A stretch of DNA of 64,000 nucleotides from Streptomyces durmitorensis (GTDB lineage Bacteria; Actinomycetota; Actinomycetes; Streptomycetales; Streptomycetaceae), in the NCBI RefSeq assembly GCF_023498005.1, contig NZ_CP097289.1, positions 7,936,001 through 8,000,000 on the forward strand, in the 5' to 3' direction. A program made the translations under genes and the position numbers. This document shows, one piece after another, positions 1 through 7,714 of the stretch (positions within the stretch are counted from its first letter, which is position 1; each line of letters starts with the position of its first letter). Under the pieces are notes generated by a model that saw nothing but the letters and a program-made list of their open reading frames with translations, was not told the DNA's origin and did not search any database.

Positions 1-148
1 TCGCGACGCACTCGCCCCAGCCCTCGGCGTCGGGCGTGACGGCGCGCAGCAGCAGGGCCTCGCGCACGGTCTGGGTGCCGAACGAGGTCCTGAACGGCGC
101 CACCAGCGGCATCCGGACGCGGCGGATCTCGACTCCGGTGAGCTTCAT
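1..148 (-). CDS. Enolase-superfamily racemase (N-acyl/N-succinyl-amino acid racemase or o-succinylbenzoate synthase), N-terminus only
   Basis: Only the first 49 codons are inside the window; the gene continues past the left edge. The start MKLTGVEIRRVRMPL, followed by APFRTSFGT and EGWGECVA, is the N-terminal capping-domain pattern of the MenC/N-acylamino acid racemase group of the enolase superfamily. Members make o-succinylbenzoate for menaquinone or racemise N-succinyl-amino acids, and many do both. The ATG overlaps the stop of the GNAT gene by four bases, so the two are translationally coupled. Being last in an operon with a GNAT acyltransferase and an M20 hydrolase argues for the racemase role rather than menaquinone synthesis. 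The catalytic lysines lie outside the window and cannot be checked. Confidence 0.8.
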   Translation of the reverse strand, partial: MKLTGVEIRRVRMPLVAPFRTSFGTQTVREALLLRAVTPDAEGWGECVA

Positions 149-1056
149 GGCGTGTGCTTCCATTCCGTGTTCTTCCTTTCGACGATGTACCGGCCGTCCC
201 GGTCGAAGCCGGTGATCCGCGCCCCGTCCGCGAGCAGCCCGCCCAGGACGTCACGCAGGGCCGAGCGCCAGTCGGCGGCCCGTGCGGGGTCGGTGGCGCG
301 CAGTTGCTCGATGTCGGCGGGCACGGCCACCAGGACCGTCGGGCCTTCGAGGGTGCCGAGGACGGGGGTCTCCCGCGGGGAGACACCGAGGGCGGTGACG
401 GCGCCCGCCGTGGGGCGCGGCGCCGGGCGCTGTCCCGCGCAGGCCAGGGCGACCTCGGGGGCGGCGAGGCGCCAGGTGACCAGGAGGCGGTCGGTGTCGT
501 CGGTGCCGTTGATGCCGTCGTTCATCGGGCCGTAGAAGTTGGGCAGGTACTCGGTGGCCGCGGCGGCCAGTTTGCCGAGGTTGAAGTAGGCGTTGCGGCG
601 CACGAGTGGGTCGAACGTCCAGGAGATCTCGGCCACTTGGCGCTGGAGCGCCCAGGCCCGCTGGTGCAGTTTCAACGCGTGGCCGACGCTGCGGCCGCGC
701 ATTCTTGCGGCCACGCCGGCGATGTGGCTGTGCAGGGCCCCGGCGGCGGGCGGCGAGAAGAACCCGACGCAGGCGCCGACGAGTTCGCCGCCGTCGAAGG
801 CGCCGCCCACATAGCTGCCCGCCTTGGTGAACGCGCGCAGCAGTTCGGTCGTCACCGGCGGGTTCTTGCCGTCCGGCCGCCAGATTCCCTCGTAGAGGCT
901 CTGTACGGCCTCCAGGTGCGCCAGGTCGGCGAGTTGGCACACGGAGACGCGGGCCGAGCGGGCCGCGGACTCCGCCGCGGCGACCGCCTCGGCGGTCACG
1001 TCCCCCGCGCCCGCGGTGCGGCCCGTGTCGCTGGACAGATCAATCACTGGTGTCAT
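145..1056 (-). CDS. GNAT-family N-acyltransferase beside the racemase (COG3375-like)
   Basis: 303 residues. The start MTPVIDLSS is chosen because the same frame upstream is a shadow of the M20 gene. Residues about 40-200 resemble a GNAT fold: LVGACVGFF, then HSHIAGVAARMRGRSVGHALK, where the RxxGxG/A acyl-CoA-binding stretch is recognisable. This subgroup is regularly next to N-acylamino acid racemase genes. In the pathway described for Geobacillus kaustophilus, a GNAT protein succinylates D-amino acids before racemisation; that activity is inferred here from context. The gene overlaps the upstream M20 gene by 17 bases and the racemase by four, which suggests coupled translation and fixed stoichiometry. 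Confidence 0.78.
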   Translation of the reverse strand: MTPVIDLSSDTGRTAGAGDVTAEAVAAAESAARSARVSVCQLADLAHLEAVQSLYEGIWRPDGKNPPVTTELLRAFTKAGSYVGGAFDGGELVGACVGFFSPPAAGALHSHIAGVAARMRGRSVGHALKLHQRAWALQRQVAEISWTFDPLVRRNAYFNLGKLAAAATEYLPNFYGPMNDGINGTDDTDRLLVTWRLAAPEVALACAGQRPAPRPTAGAVTALGVSPRETPVLGTLEGPTVLVAVPADIEQLRATDPARAADWRSALRDVLGGLLADGARITGFDRDGRYIVERKNTEWKHTP

Positions 1057-2221
1057 CTTCTTTGCCGTGGGGGCGCTGGGCGTGATCAAGGAGTTCCCGC
1101 AGCAGTGCCGTGAGCAGGGCGGTCCGCCGGGGCAGCTCGGCCACCTCGACGTGTTCGTGGTCGGCGTGGGCGCCGCCGCCGACGGCGCCGAGGCCGTCCA
1201 GGGTGGGGGTGCCGACACCCGCCGTGAAGTTGCCGTCCGACGCGCCGCCGACGGCGACCGCCGAGAGCGGTCCGACGCCCAGGCCGTCGGCGATCCGGGC
1301 GGCGCGCGCGAACAGGTCCCGCGACGCGTCGCGGGACATCGGCGGCCGGTTGGGACCCCCGACGACCTCGACTCGGGCGCCGTCGAGCACCGGCCGAAGC
1401 GCCCGCATCGCGACGTCCACGCGATCCTGCTCGGCGGTGTCGCGCACCCGCACATCGACGGCGAACCGTCCCTCTGCGGCCACGGTGTTCGTGGTCGTGC
1501 CCGCGTCCAGCACGGTCGGCGTGACGGTCGTTCCCGCGGCGGCGTCGCCGAGCGCGGCGGTGGCGAGGATCTGGTGCGCCGCCTCGACGCTCGCGTTCAC
1601 GCCCAGGTGGGGTTCGAGCCCGGCGTGGGCGGCGCGGCCCCGCAGCAGTACCTCGTACCGCGACACTCCCTTGCGTTCCGTCTTCAGGGCCCCGCCGTCC
1701 GCCGACGCCTCCAGGACGAGGGCCGCGTCGCAGCCGCGCGCCTCGGCCTCGATGAGCGCGCGGGACGAGGGCGAGCCGAGCTCCTCGTCGCCGGTGACCA
1801 GGACGGTCACGCCGTCGGTGCTCTCCAGCGCGGCCAGGGCGTGGAACGCCATCACCACGCCGGTCTTCATGTCGAAGCAGCCCGGCCCGCGCAGCACGCC
1901 GTTCTCGACGCCGAACGGATGCGTGGCGAGCGACCCGACGGGCCACACCGTGTCGTGGTGCCCGACGACCAGGACGCGGCGCGGACCGTCGCCGAGCCGC
2001 CAGCGCAGGTGGGTGCGCCCGTCGAGGACGATGCGCTCGGGGGCGGCGGCCAGGTGTGCGGCGCCCACCTCGGCCACCAGATCGGCGCTGCGGGCCACGG
2101 CCGCGAGGTCGGCGGACGGCGACTCGCAGCGCACCAGGAGTTCGATGTCGGCGAGGATCTTGGGCAGCGCCGCCTCGAAGTCCCGTACGAGCGAAGCTGA
2201 TTGAGGTGCGGGGACGGTCAT
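1040..2221 (-). CDS. M20-family metallohydrolase (carboxypeptidase G2 / desuccinylase type)
   Basis: 393 residues, normal length for the family. The di-zinc site is complete in order: HHDTVWP, CFDMKTG, GDEELGS (catalytic Glu-Glu), EASADGG, and a C-terminal HADHEHV histidine. A dimerisation domain follows GRAAHAGLEP. M20 enzymes remove amino acids or acyl groups from amides. In this operon the likely job is hydrolysis of an N-acyl (for example N-succinyl) L-amino acid produced by the racemase, freeing the L-amino acid; a carboxypeptidase role is the alternative. There is no signal peptide, so it is cytoplasmic. The ATG starts two bases after the S9 fusion gene stop. Confidence 0.85.
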   Translation of the reverse strand: MTVPAPQSASLVRDFEAALPKILADIELLVRCESPSADLAAVARSADLVAEVGAAHLAAAPERIVLDGRTHLRWRLGDGPRRVLVVGHHDTVWPVGSLATHPFGVENGVLRGPGCFDMKTGVVMAFHALAALESTDGVTVLVTGDEELGSPSSRALIEAEARGCDAALVLEASADGGALKTERKGVSRYEVLLRGRAAHAGLEPHLGVNASVEAAHQILATAALGDAAAGTTVTPTVLDAGTTTNTVAAEGRFAVDVRVRDTAEQDRVDVAMRALRPVLDGARVEVVGGPNRPPMSRDASRDLFARAARIADGLGVGPLSAVAVGGASDGNFTAGVGTPTLDGLGAVGGGAHADHEHVEVAELPRRTALLTALLRELLDHAQRPHGKEDDTSD

Positions 2222-2222
2222 G

Positions 2223-5200
2223 TCAGCTCACCTTCGGGGTGGTGCGGGCGCTGTAGTGGACGTACGGCTCACCGGTCGGCAGCGTGTAGAAGGTGACCGG
2301 GACCCAGGTCCGCGTGCCGGGCTGCCGGAAGACGAACCGGGAGTCGCCGACCGGGACGAGCGCGAACTCCTGGGTGGGCGTGGGGTCCAGCGCGGCGAGG
2401 GGCCCCGTCACGGTCTGCAGCAGCCTCAACTCGCCTTCTGCCGTGTGTACTTCGATGAGGGCGCCGGCCCGCTCGTAGACCCCTGTGTACCGTGCGCCGT
2501 CGACGGTCGGCGGCCGGTCGGCGGGGGTCAGGGGGCGGGGCATGGTGACGCCCGCCAGCTCGGCGAAGATCTCCCGGTACAGGTCCTCGTACAGGTCCCG
2601 GGTGTTGCCGCCGTTCGTGAGCAGCGTCACCGCCAGGCCCTGGTCGGGCAGGATCCGCAGGAACGCGGACTGGCCGATGGTGTTGCCGTCGTGTCCGTAC
2701 AGCCGCTGTCCGTCCCAGCCGAAGCGGATCCAGCCGAGGCCCCAGGAGTCGCCCAGGGTGTGCCGGTCCGGCAGGTCGGTCTGGTGGGCCGCCATCCGTG
2801 CCGCGCTCTCCTCGCTCAGGACACGGGTGCCGTCCGGGCCGAGGCCCCCGGTCAGATGCAGCCGCGCGAAGGCGAGCACGTCAGCGGTGTCGGCGCTGAT
2901 CAGCCCGGCGGGGCCGACCGAGCGCGGTAGCCCCCACACCGGGGCGGGCGCGGGATCCGCGTCGCCGTCGGCGACGTGTCCGACGGCGGCGCGCAGGAGG
3001 AGCGCCTCCTCGGGGAGCGTCAGCGCACGCTTCAGGCCGAGCGGTGTGAAGAGGCGTTCGCGCAGCGCGCCGTCCCAGGTGAGCCCCGTCAGCTTCTCGA
3101 TGACCCGCCCCGCCAGGTTGAAGCCCGAGTTGCAGTACGAGAACGTCGCGCCGAGGGGATGGCTCTGGAGCGTCTCCTCCAGGAGTTCGACGTAGCGCTC
3201 CAGGCAGTCGTCGCCGCGGCCGGTGTCGGTGAAGACGTCGCCGTCGATGCCGCTGGTGTGGGTGAGCAGGTGCCGCATCGACACCTGCTTGGTGACGGCC
3301 GGGTCGGCCAGGCGCAGTTCGGGCAGTACGTCGACGAGCGGGGCGTCCAGGTCCAGCTTGCCCTCGTCGACGAGCTGCAAGACGACGGTCGACGTCCAGA
3401 CCTTGGTGATGGACCCGATCTGGAAGACCGAGTCGTCGGTGACGTCGACGCCGGTGGCGGTGTTCAGGACGCCGTGGTGGGCCCGCAGGACCTCATCCCC
3501 CGCGCCGTCCGAGTGCCCCGCGCCGTCCGCGCCGAGCCGCAGAATGCCGAGGGCCGCGCCGGGAACCCGGTGTGCCGTGGCCAGTTCGGCAAGGCGGCGC
3601 TGCCAGTGGGCCGTGTCGAGCGGCACCTTGCGCGGCCGTCCTGGCTCACCTGCGTACTGCTCCACCCAGTCCACGACGCGCCAGTTGAAGTCGGCTCGGT
3701 GCGAGGGCGGGCCGTCGAGCGGGAACAGGTGCGCGCCGCCCGGGTAGAGGACCAGCTCGGTGGGCACGCCTCGCGCCCGCAGCGCCGTGAACCACTGCTC
3801 CGCCTGCCCGACCGGGCAGCGCTCGTCGGCGCCGCCCTGCAGGACGAGGGTCGGGGTGCTCACCTGGTCGACGTGGGTGAGCGGCGACTGCCGCGCGTAG
3901 TGCTCGCGGTCCGTCCACGGCGGGCCGCCCAGCTCGGCCACGCCGAGCAGGTGCGCGGCGTCGGACGTACCGGCGACGCTGGTCAGATCGCTGACCACAC
4001 CGCCCGCGACGGCCGCGGCGAACCGGTCGTCACGGCTGGTCAGATAGCAGGTCATGAACCCGCCGTAGCTGTACCCGGTGACGGCGAGGCGCCGCGGGTC
4101 GGCGATCCCCTCGGCGACGAGCTGGTCGAGGGGCTCGGTGAAGTCAGCTGCGTCCTTCAGCCCCCAGCCGCCGAGCGCCGCGGTGAAGAACTCCTCGCCG
4201 TAGCCGTCGCTGCCCCGCGGGTTGAGAAGCAGCACCGTCCAGCCGCGGGCGGCGAGCACCTGGTGGTAGAGGTGCCCGGAGTCGGCCGCGCCGTTCCACG
4301 CGTTGTGCGGGCCGCCGTGGATGTCCAGGAGCAGGGGAGCGGGGCCGCGGCGCGCCGGGTCGCGCACCAGCCAGCCCTGCACCACCGTGCCGTCGGACAC
4401 GGTGAACTCCCGTTCCTCGCGCACGAACAGCGCGGGAGCCTCGGGAGCTTCGGGACCTTCAGGAGCCTCGGGGCCGCCGTGCCCGGTGCGGGTGGTGACC
4501 GTCCTGGTGGCGAGGTCGACCGTGGCGATCTCCCCGTAGGAGGTCGCGGTGGACAGGACGACCGCGACGGTGTCGCCCGCGGTGGACACCCCGCTGACCT
4601 GGACCGCGTCACCGCCGACCACGCGACGCGGGGTGCCGCTCCCGTCGGCGCCGACTACGTACAGATGGGTGCAGCCGCGGTCGCGCAGGCAGACGAGTAC
4701 GTCGCGTCCGTCGGCGGTGAGCCGGGGCAGCGCACCGGGGTAGGCGGGGCCGCCGAGCATGAGGTTGCGGTCCAGGGCGCCCGTGAGGTCGGCGGGCGGG
4801 GTCGCCTCCGCGCCGTCCACCGGCACGCGCAGCAGCCGGGCGTGGCCGACGGCGGTGCCGGCCGAGCCGACGACGAGGAGCGCGTCGCCGTCCGCCGACC
4901 ACGTCACGGCCGCGGCCTGTCCTTCGGCCGACCCCACGCGTACGGGCTCCGCCTGGCGCGGGCCCACATCGACGACGTACGCCGCGCTGCGGAACGTCAG
5001 GTCGGAGTCCTCGTCGCGTGCCGCGGGGAACGCCAGGCGGGTGCCGTCGGGTGACCAGGCGGGGGCGGCGGCGTGCCAGTCTCCTCGCGTGATCTGCCGG
5101 ACCTCGCGGTCGGCGACGCCGACCACGTGCAGGTGGGTGCGGACCGTGCGCAGCAGGCCCGCGCCGTCGGCCTTGTAGTCCAGGCGCCGGGCGACGACGG

Positions 5201-5648
5201 GCGCCTCGGCCCGCGCGTCGTCCGCCGTGCCGTCGTCCGCCCCGCCGTCGGACGCCGTGGGGTCGACCGGCGCGGTGAACGCGAGCGCGCCGCCGTCCGG
5301 GCTCCACACCGGCGCGCCCGCGCCGAGCGGCAGCGTCGTGAGCTGCTCGGGCTCGCCGCCCGCCATGGGAAGCAGCCACACCTGCGCGGGCCCGTCGCCC
5401 GGCGTGCGCAGGAAGGCGATCCGGGTCCCGTCGGGTGACCAGGCGGGGGCCAAGTCAGCGGTCCCGCGCGTCAGTTGGCGTGGGGTGCCGCCGGTGGCGC
5501 CGACCTGCCACAGCGTGCGTACGTCGCGGTCGGCGTCGCGGTCGGCGGTGCGCAGCACGTACACGATCTCGGAGCCGTCCGGCGAGACCGCGGGCTGCTC
5601 GGGCACCGCGAAGTCGTACAGGTCGTCGATGCGCAGGCGTGGGGTCAC
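2223..5648 (-). CDS. Fusion of S9 prolyl-oligopeptidase-type peptidase with a beta-lactamase-fold (S12-like) serine hydrolase
   Basis: 1141 residues, about twice the size of either family. Residues 1-370 carry repeated SPDG blades of an S9 beta-propeller. Residues about 400-660 are the alpha/beta-hydrolase with GYSYGGF (Ser527), an acid in GGADERCP and His in GGAHLFP. From about 680 a second enzyme begins: SITK (Ser746-Lys749), YCN (Tyr838) and HDGN (His986) are the three motifs of class C beta-lactamases, DD-peptidases and D-aminopeptidases. The last 100 residues look like the small lipocalin-like tail of S12 proteins. The start is GTG behind AGGAGGTGG. No signal peptide is seen, so both enzymes probably act on imported peptides. 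Two catalytic centres in one chain would allow cleavage of peptides with either L- or D-residues (inference). Confidence 0.85.
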   Translation of the reverse strand: MTPRLRIDDLYDFAVPEQPAVSPDGSEIVYVLRTADRDADRDVRTLWQVGATGGTPRQLTRGTADLAPAWSPDGTRIAFLRTPGDGPAQVWLLPMAGGEPEQLTTLPLGAGAPVWSPDGGALAFTAPVDPTASDGGADDGTADDARAEAPVVARRLDYKADGAGLLRTVRTHLHVVGVADREVRQITRGDWHAAAPAWSPDGTRLAFPAARDEDSDLTFRSAAYVVDVGPRQAEPVRVGSAEGQAAAVTWSADGDALLVVGSAGTAVGHARLLRVPVDGAEATPPADLTGALDRNLMLGGPAYPGALPRLTADGRDVLVCLRDRGCTHLYVVGADGSGTPRRVVGGDAVQVSGVSTAGDTVAVVLSTATSYGEIATVDLATRTVTTRTGHGGPEAPEGPEAPEAPALFVREEREFTVSDGTVVQGWLVRDPARRGPAPLLLDIHGGPHNAWNGAADSGHLYHQVLAARGWTVLLLNPRGSDGYGEEFFTAALGGWGLKDAADFTEPLDQLVAEGIADPRRLAVTGYSYGGFMTCYLTSRDDRFAAAVAGGVVSDLTSVAGTSDAAHLLGVAELGGPPWTDREHYARQSPLTHVDQVSTPTLVLQGGADERCPVGQAEQWFTALRARGVPTELVLYPGGAHLFPLDGPPSHRADFNWRVVDWVEQYAGEPGRPRKVPLDTAHWQRRLAELATAHRVPGAALGILRLGADGAGHSDGAGDEVLRAHHGVLNTATGVDVTDDSVFQIGSITKVWTSTVVLQLVDEGKLDLDAPLVDVLPELRLADPAVTKQVSMRHLLTHTSGIDGDVFTDTGRGDDCLERYVELLEETLQSHPLGATFSYCNSGFNLAGRVIEKLTGLTWDGALRERLFTPLGLKRALTLPEEALLLRAAVGHVADGDADPAPAPVWGLPRSVGPAGLISADTADVLAFARLHLTGGLGPDGTRVLSEESAARMAAHQTDLPDRHTLGDSWGLGWIRFGWDGQRLYGHDGNTIGQSAFLRILPDQGLAVTLLTNGGNTRDLYEDLYREIFAELAGVTMPRPLTPADRPPTVDGARYTGVYERAGALIEVHTAEGELRLLQTVTGPLAALDPTPTQEFALVPVGDSRFVFRQPGTRTWVPVTFYTLPTGEPYVHYSARTTPKVS

Positions 5649-5690
5649 GGTGCGCCACCTCCTAAGAAGTCGGACGTCGGGGGGCGGTGG

Positions 5691-6743
5691 TCAGGAGGCG
5701 GGCTGTCCCAGGCCGTCACGGAAGAGGCGGAGCACGTTGCCGCCGAGGACCCCGGCGACGTCGCCGTCGGCCCAGCCGCGCCGCAGCAGGCCCTCGGTCA
5801 CCAGCGGAAGCCCGGCGGGACCTTCGAGGCCCGGCAGGAACTGGTCGGTGCGGACGCCTTCGATCACGGGGTGCGCGCAGCAGGGCGGGGTGGTGTCGGC
5901 CATGACCTCCTGGACGAAGTCCGGGCCGAGACCGACGTGATCGAGGCCCGCGACGTCCGCGAGGTGCTCGATGTGGTCGACGAGCCGGTCCAGGGTGTAG
6001 TCGCTCTCGTGGAGGAACGGGGCGAAGAAGTTCACGCACACCACGCCGCCGTTCGCCGCGGTGGCCTTCACCTGGTCGTCGGTGAGATTGCGGTGGTGGT
6101 CGCGCAGCGCACGCGCGGAGGAGTGCGTGGCGATGACCGGCCGTGATGCCAGCTCCAGCACGTGGTCCACACCGGCCGCACCGAGATGGCTGATGTCGAA
6201 CATCATGCCGATGCGCTCCATCTCGGCGAGCGCGGCCACGCCCGCCCGGGTCAGCCGGCTCCCGGCCGCGTCCTCGCCGCTGCCGTCGGCGAGCGGGGTA
6301 CGTCCGAAATGTGCGAGGGAGGCGATCCGTACGCCCAACCGGTAGAGGGTCTCCAGGAGTTCGACGTCCTCGGCGACGCCCGGAGCGCTCTCCAGGGCGA
6401 GCACGAGCGCGATCCTGCCGTCGTCCAGGGCGGCGTCCACCTCGGCGCCGTCGCGGCAGAGCCGGACCGCGTCGGCGTTGCCCGCGGCGATGCGGTGCGC
6501 GGCCTCGATCATGCGCAGCGTCTGGCGCAGCGCTCCCTCGGGCCGGTACGTGTCGTCGATGAACACCGGAAGCACCTGTACGTTTACGCCGCCCGCCAGG
6601 AGCTGGGGCAGCCACTGCTCGCGGAAGAACGCCGCCCACTGGTCGACGGGCCTGGCCGTCACCGCGCAGAGCAGGTCGTTGTGGGTGTCGGCGACGACGC
6701 TGCGCCGGTGCAGCTCGGCGGCTTGGCTCGGTGCCGTGGTCAT
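5691..6743 (-). CDS. Membrane-dipeptidase family (M19, renal dipeptidase-like) zinc dipeptidase
   Basis: 350 residues. Metal ligands are recognisable: DTHND (His21, Asp23), FDISHLG, ATHSSARAL and the GLGPDF stretch near the C-terminus. M19 enzymes hydrolyse dipeptides and, unusually, accept a D-amino acid in the C-terminal position. No signal peptide is visible, so it should work in the cytoplasm on dipeptides brought in by the transporter. The ATG overlaps the stop of the ATPase gene by four bases, and 42 bases separate it from the S9 fusion gene, which has its own strong ribosome site. Confidence 0.9.
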   Translation of the reverse strand: MTTAPSQAAELHRRSVVADTHNDLLCAVTARPVDQWAAFFREQWLPQLLAGGVNVQVLPVFIDDTYRPEGALRQTLRMIEAAHRIAAGNADAVRLCRDGAEVDAALDDGRIALVLALESAPGVAEDVELLETLYRLGVRIASLAHFGRTPLADGSGEDAAGSRLTRAGVAALAEMERIGMMFDISHLGAAGVDHVLELASRPVIATHSSARALRDHHRNLTDDQVKATAANGGVVCVNFFAPFLHESDYTLDRLVDHIEHLADVAGLDHVGLGPDFVQEVMADTTPPCCAHPVIEGVRTDQFLPGLEGPAGLPLVTEGLLRRGWADGDVAGVLGGNVLRLFRDGLGQPAS

Positions 6744-7714
6744 GTGTGGGTTCCCTTCGGCTCGGCGGGTTCCCCCGCGAAGTGACAGGCAGCCAGGTGT
6801 GGACGCCGCTCGGCGTCCTGCGCGGGGTCGGCGGTGCGGCAGAGGTCGCGGCCGGTCCTGGCGAGAGGGCCGAGCGCGCACCGCGGGTGGTAGCGGCAGC
6901 CGGGTGGCGGGCGGTGCGGGTCGCTCGGCTCGGCGTCGGCGGTGCCCGCGCCACCGTTGTCCTCGAACAGAGGAGTGTTCCAGGACGGGGCGGCGCTCAA
7001 CAGGGCGCGGGTATAGGGGTGTTGAGGATCGGAAAGCACCTGCTCCGCGGGTCCCGCCTCGACGATCCGCCCCAGGTACATGACGGCGATGACATCGCTG
7101 AGATGGCGCACGACGGCGAGGTTGTGCGAGATGAACAGCATGGACAGGCCCAGACGCTGCCGTACGTCCCGTACGAGATTGAGCACGGCGCCCTGCACCG
7201 ACACGTCGAGCGCGGACGTGATCTCGTCGGCGATCACCACCCGCGGCTTGCCGGCCAACGCGCGCGCCAGCGCCACGCGTTGGCGCTGGCCGCCGGAGAG
7301 TCGGCCGGGCAGGGCAGTGGCGCGGTCCGGGTCGAGATTGACCAGTTCGAGGAGCCGCGCGACCTCGGCCCGCTTCTCCTTCGCCCGCTCGCCGCGCGGC
7401 ATCGCCTCGCCGATCGAGGCGCCGACGCTCATGCGCGGGTCCAGCGAGGAGTACGGATCCTGGAACACCATCTGCAGCGGACGGCGCCCCGTCAGGTGCC
7501 GTACGTCGGTGCCGCCGAGCAGCACCCTTCCCGCGCTGACGGGCGCGAGGCCGACGGCGCTGCGGGCGAGCGTCGACTTCCCGGACCCCGACTCGCCCAC
7601 CAGGCCCACCACTTGGCCGGACGGCACGGTCAGACTGACGCCGTCGACGGCGGTGAGTCCGCCGCGCCGGCTTCCGTACCGCACGCTCACCCGATCAAAG
7701 ACCAGCTCGCTCAC
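6740..7714 (-). CDS. dppF: Oligopeptide/dipeptide ABC importer ATPase (DppF/OppF type)
   Basis: 324 residues. Walker A GESGSGKST, Q-loop VFQDPYSSLDP, signature LSGGQRQR, Walker B VVIADE and the H-loop ISHN are all present. The C-terminal oligopeptide-ABC extension contains the Cys cluster CRYHPRCALGP...LCRT...CHF, typical of DppD/DppF where four cysteines bind an iron-sulfur cluster. The start is GTG with GGAGGTGG upstream and a GTGA overlap with the preceding gene. It pairs with the ATPase half of the permease-ATPase fusion. Confidence 0.92.
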   Translation of the reverse strand: MSELVFDRVSVRYGSRRGGLTAVDGVSLTVPSGQVVGLVGESGSGKSTLARSAVGLAPVSAGRVLLGGTDVRHLTGRRPLQMVFQDPYSSLDPRMSVGASIGEAMPRGERAKEKRAEVARLLELVNLDPDRATALPGRLSGGQRQRVALARALAGKPRVVIADEITSALDVSVQGAVLNLVRDVRQRLGLSMLFISHNLAVVRHLSDVIAVMYLGRIVEAGPAEQVLSDPQHPYTRALLSAAPSWNTPLFEDNGGAGTADAEPSDPHRPPPGCRYHPRCALGPLARTGRDLCRTADPAQDAERRPHLAACHFAGEPAEPKGTHT

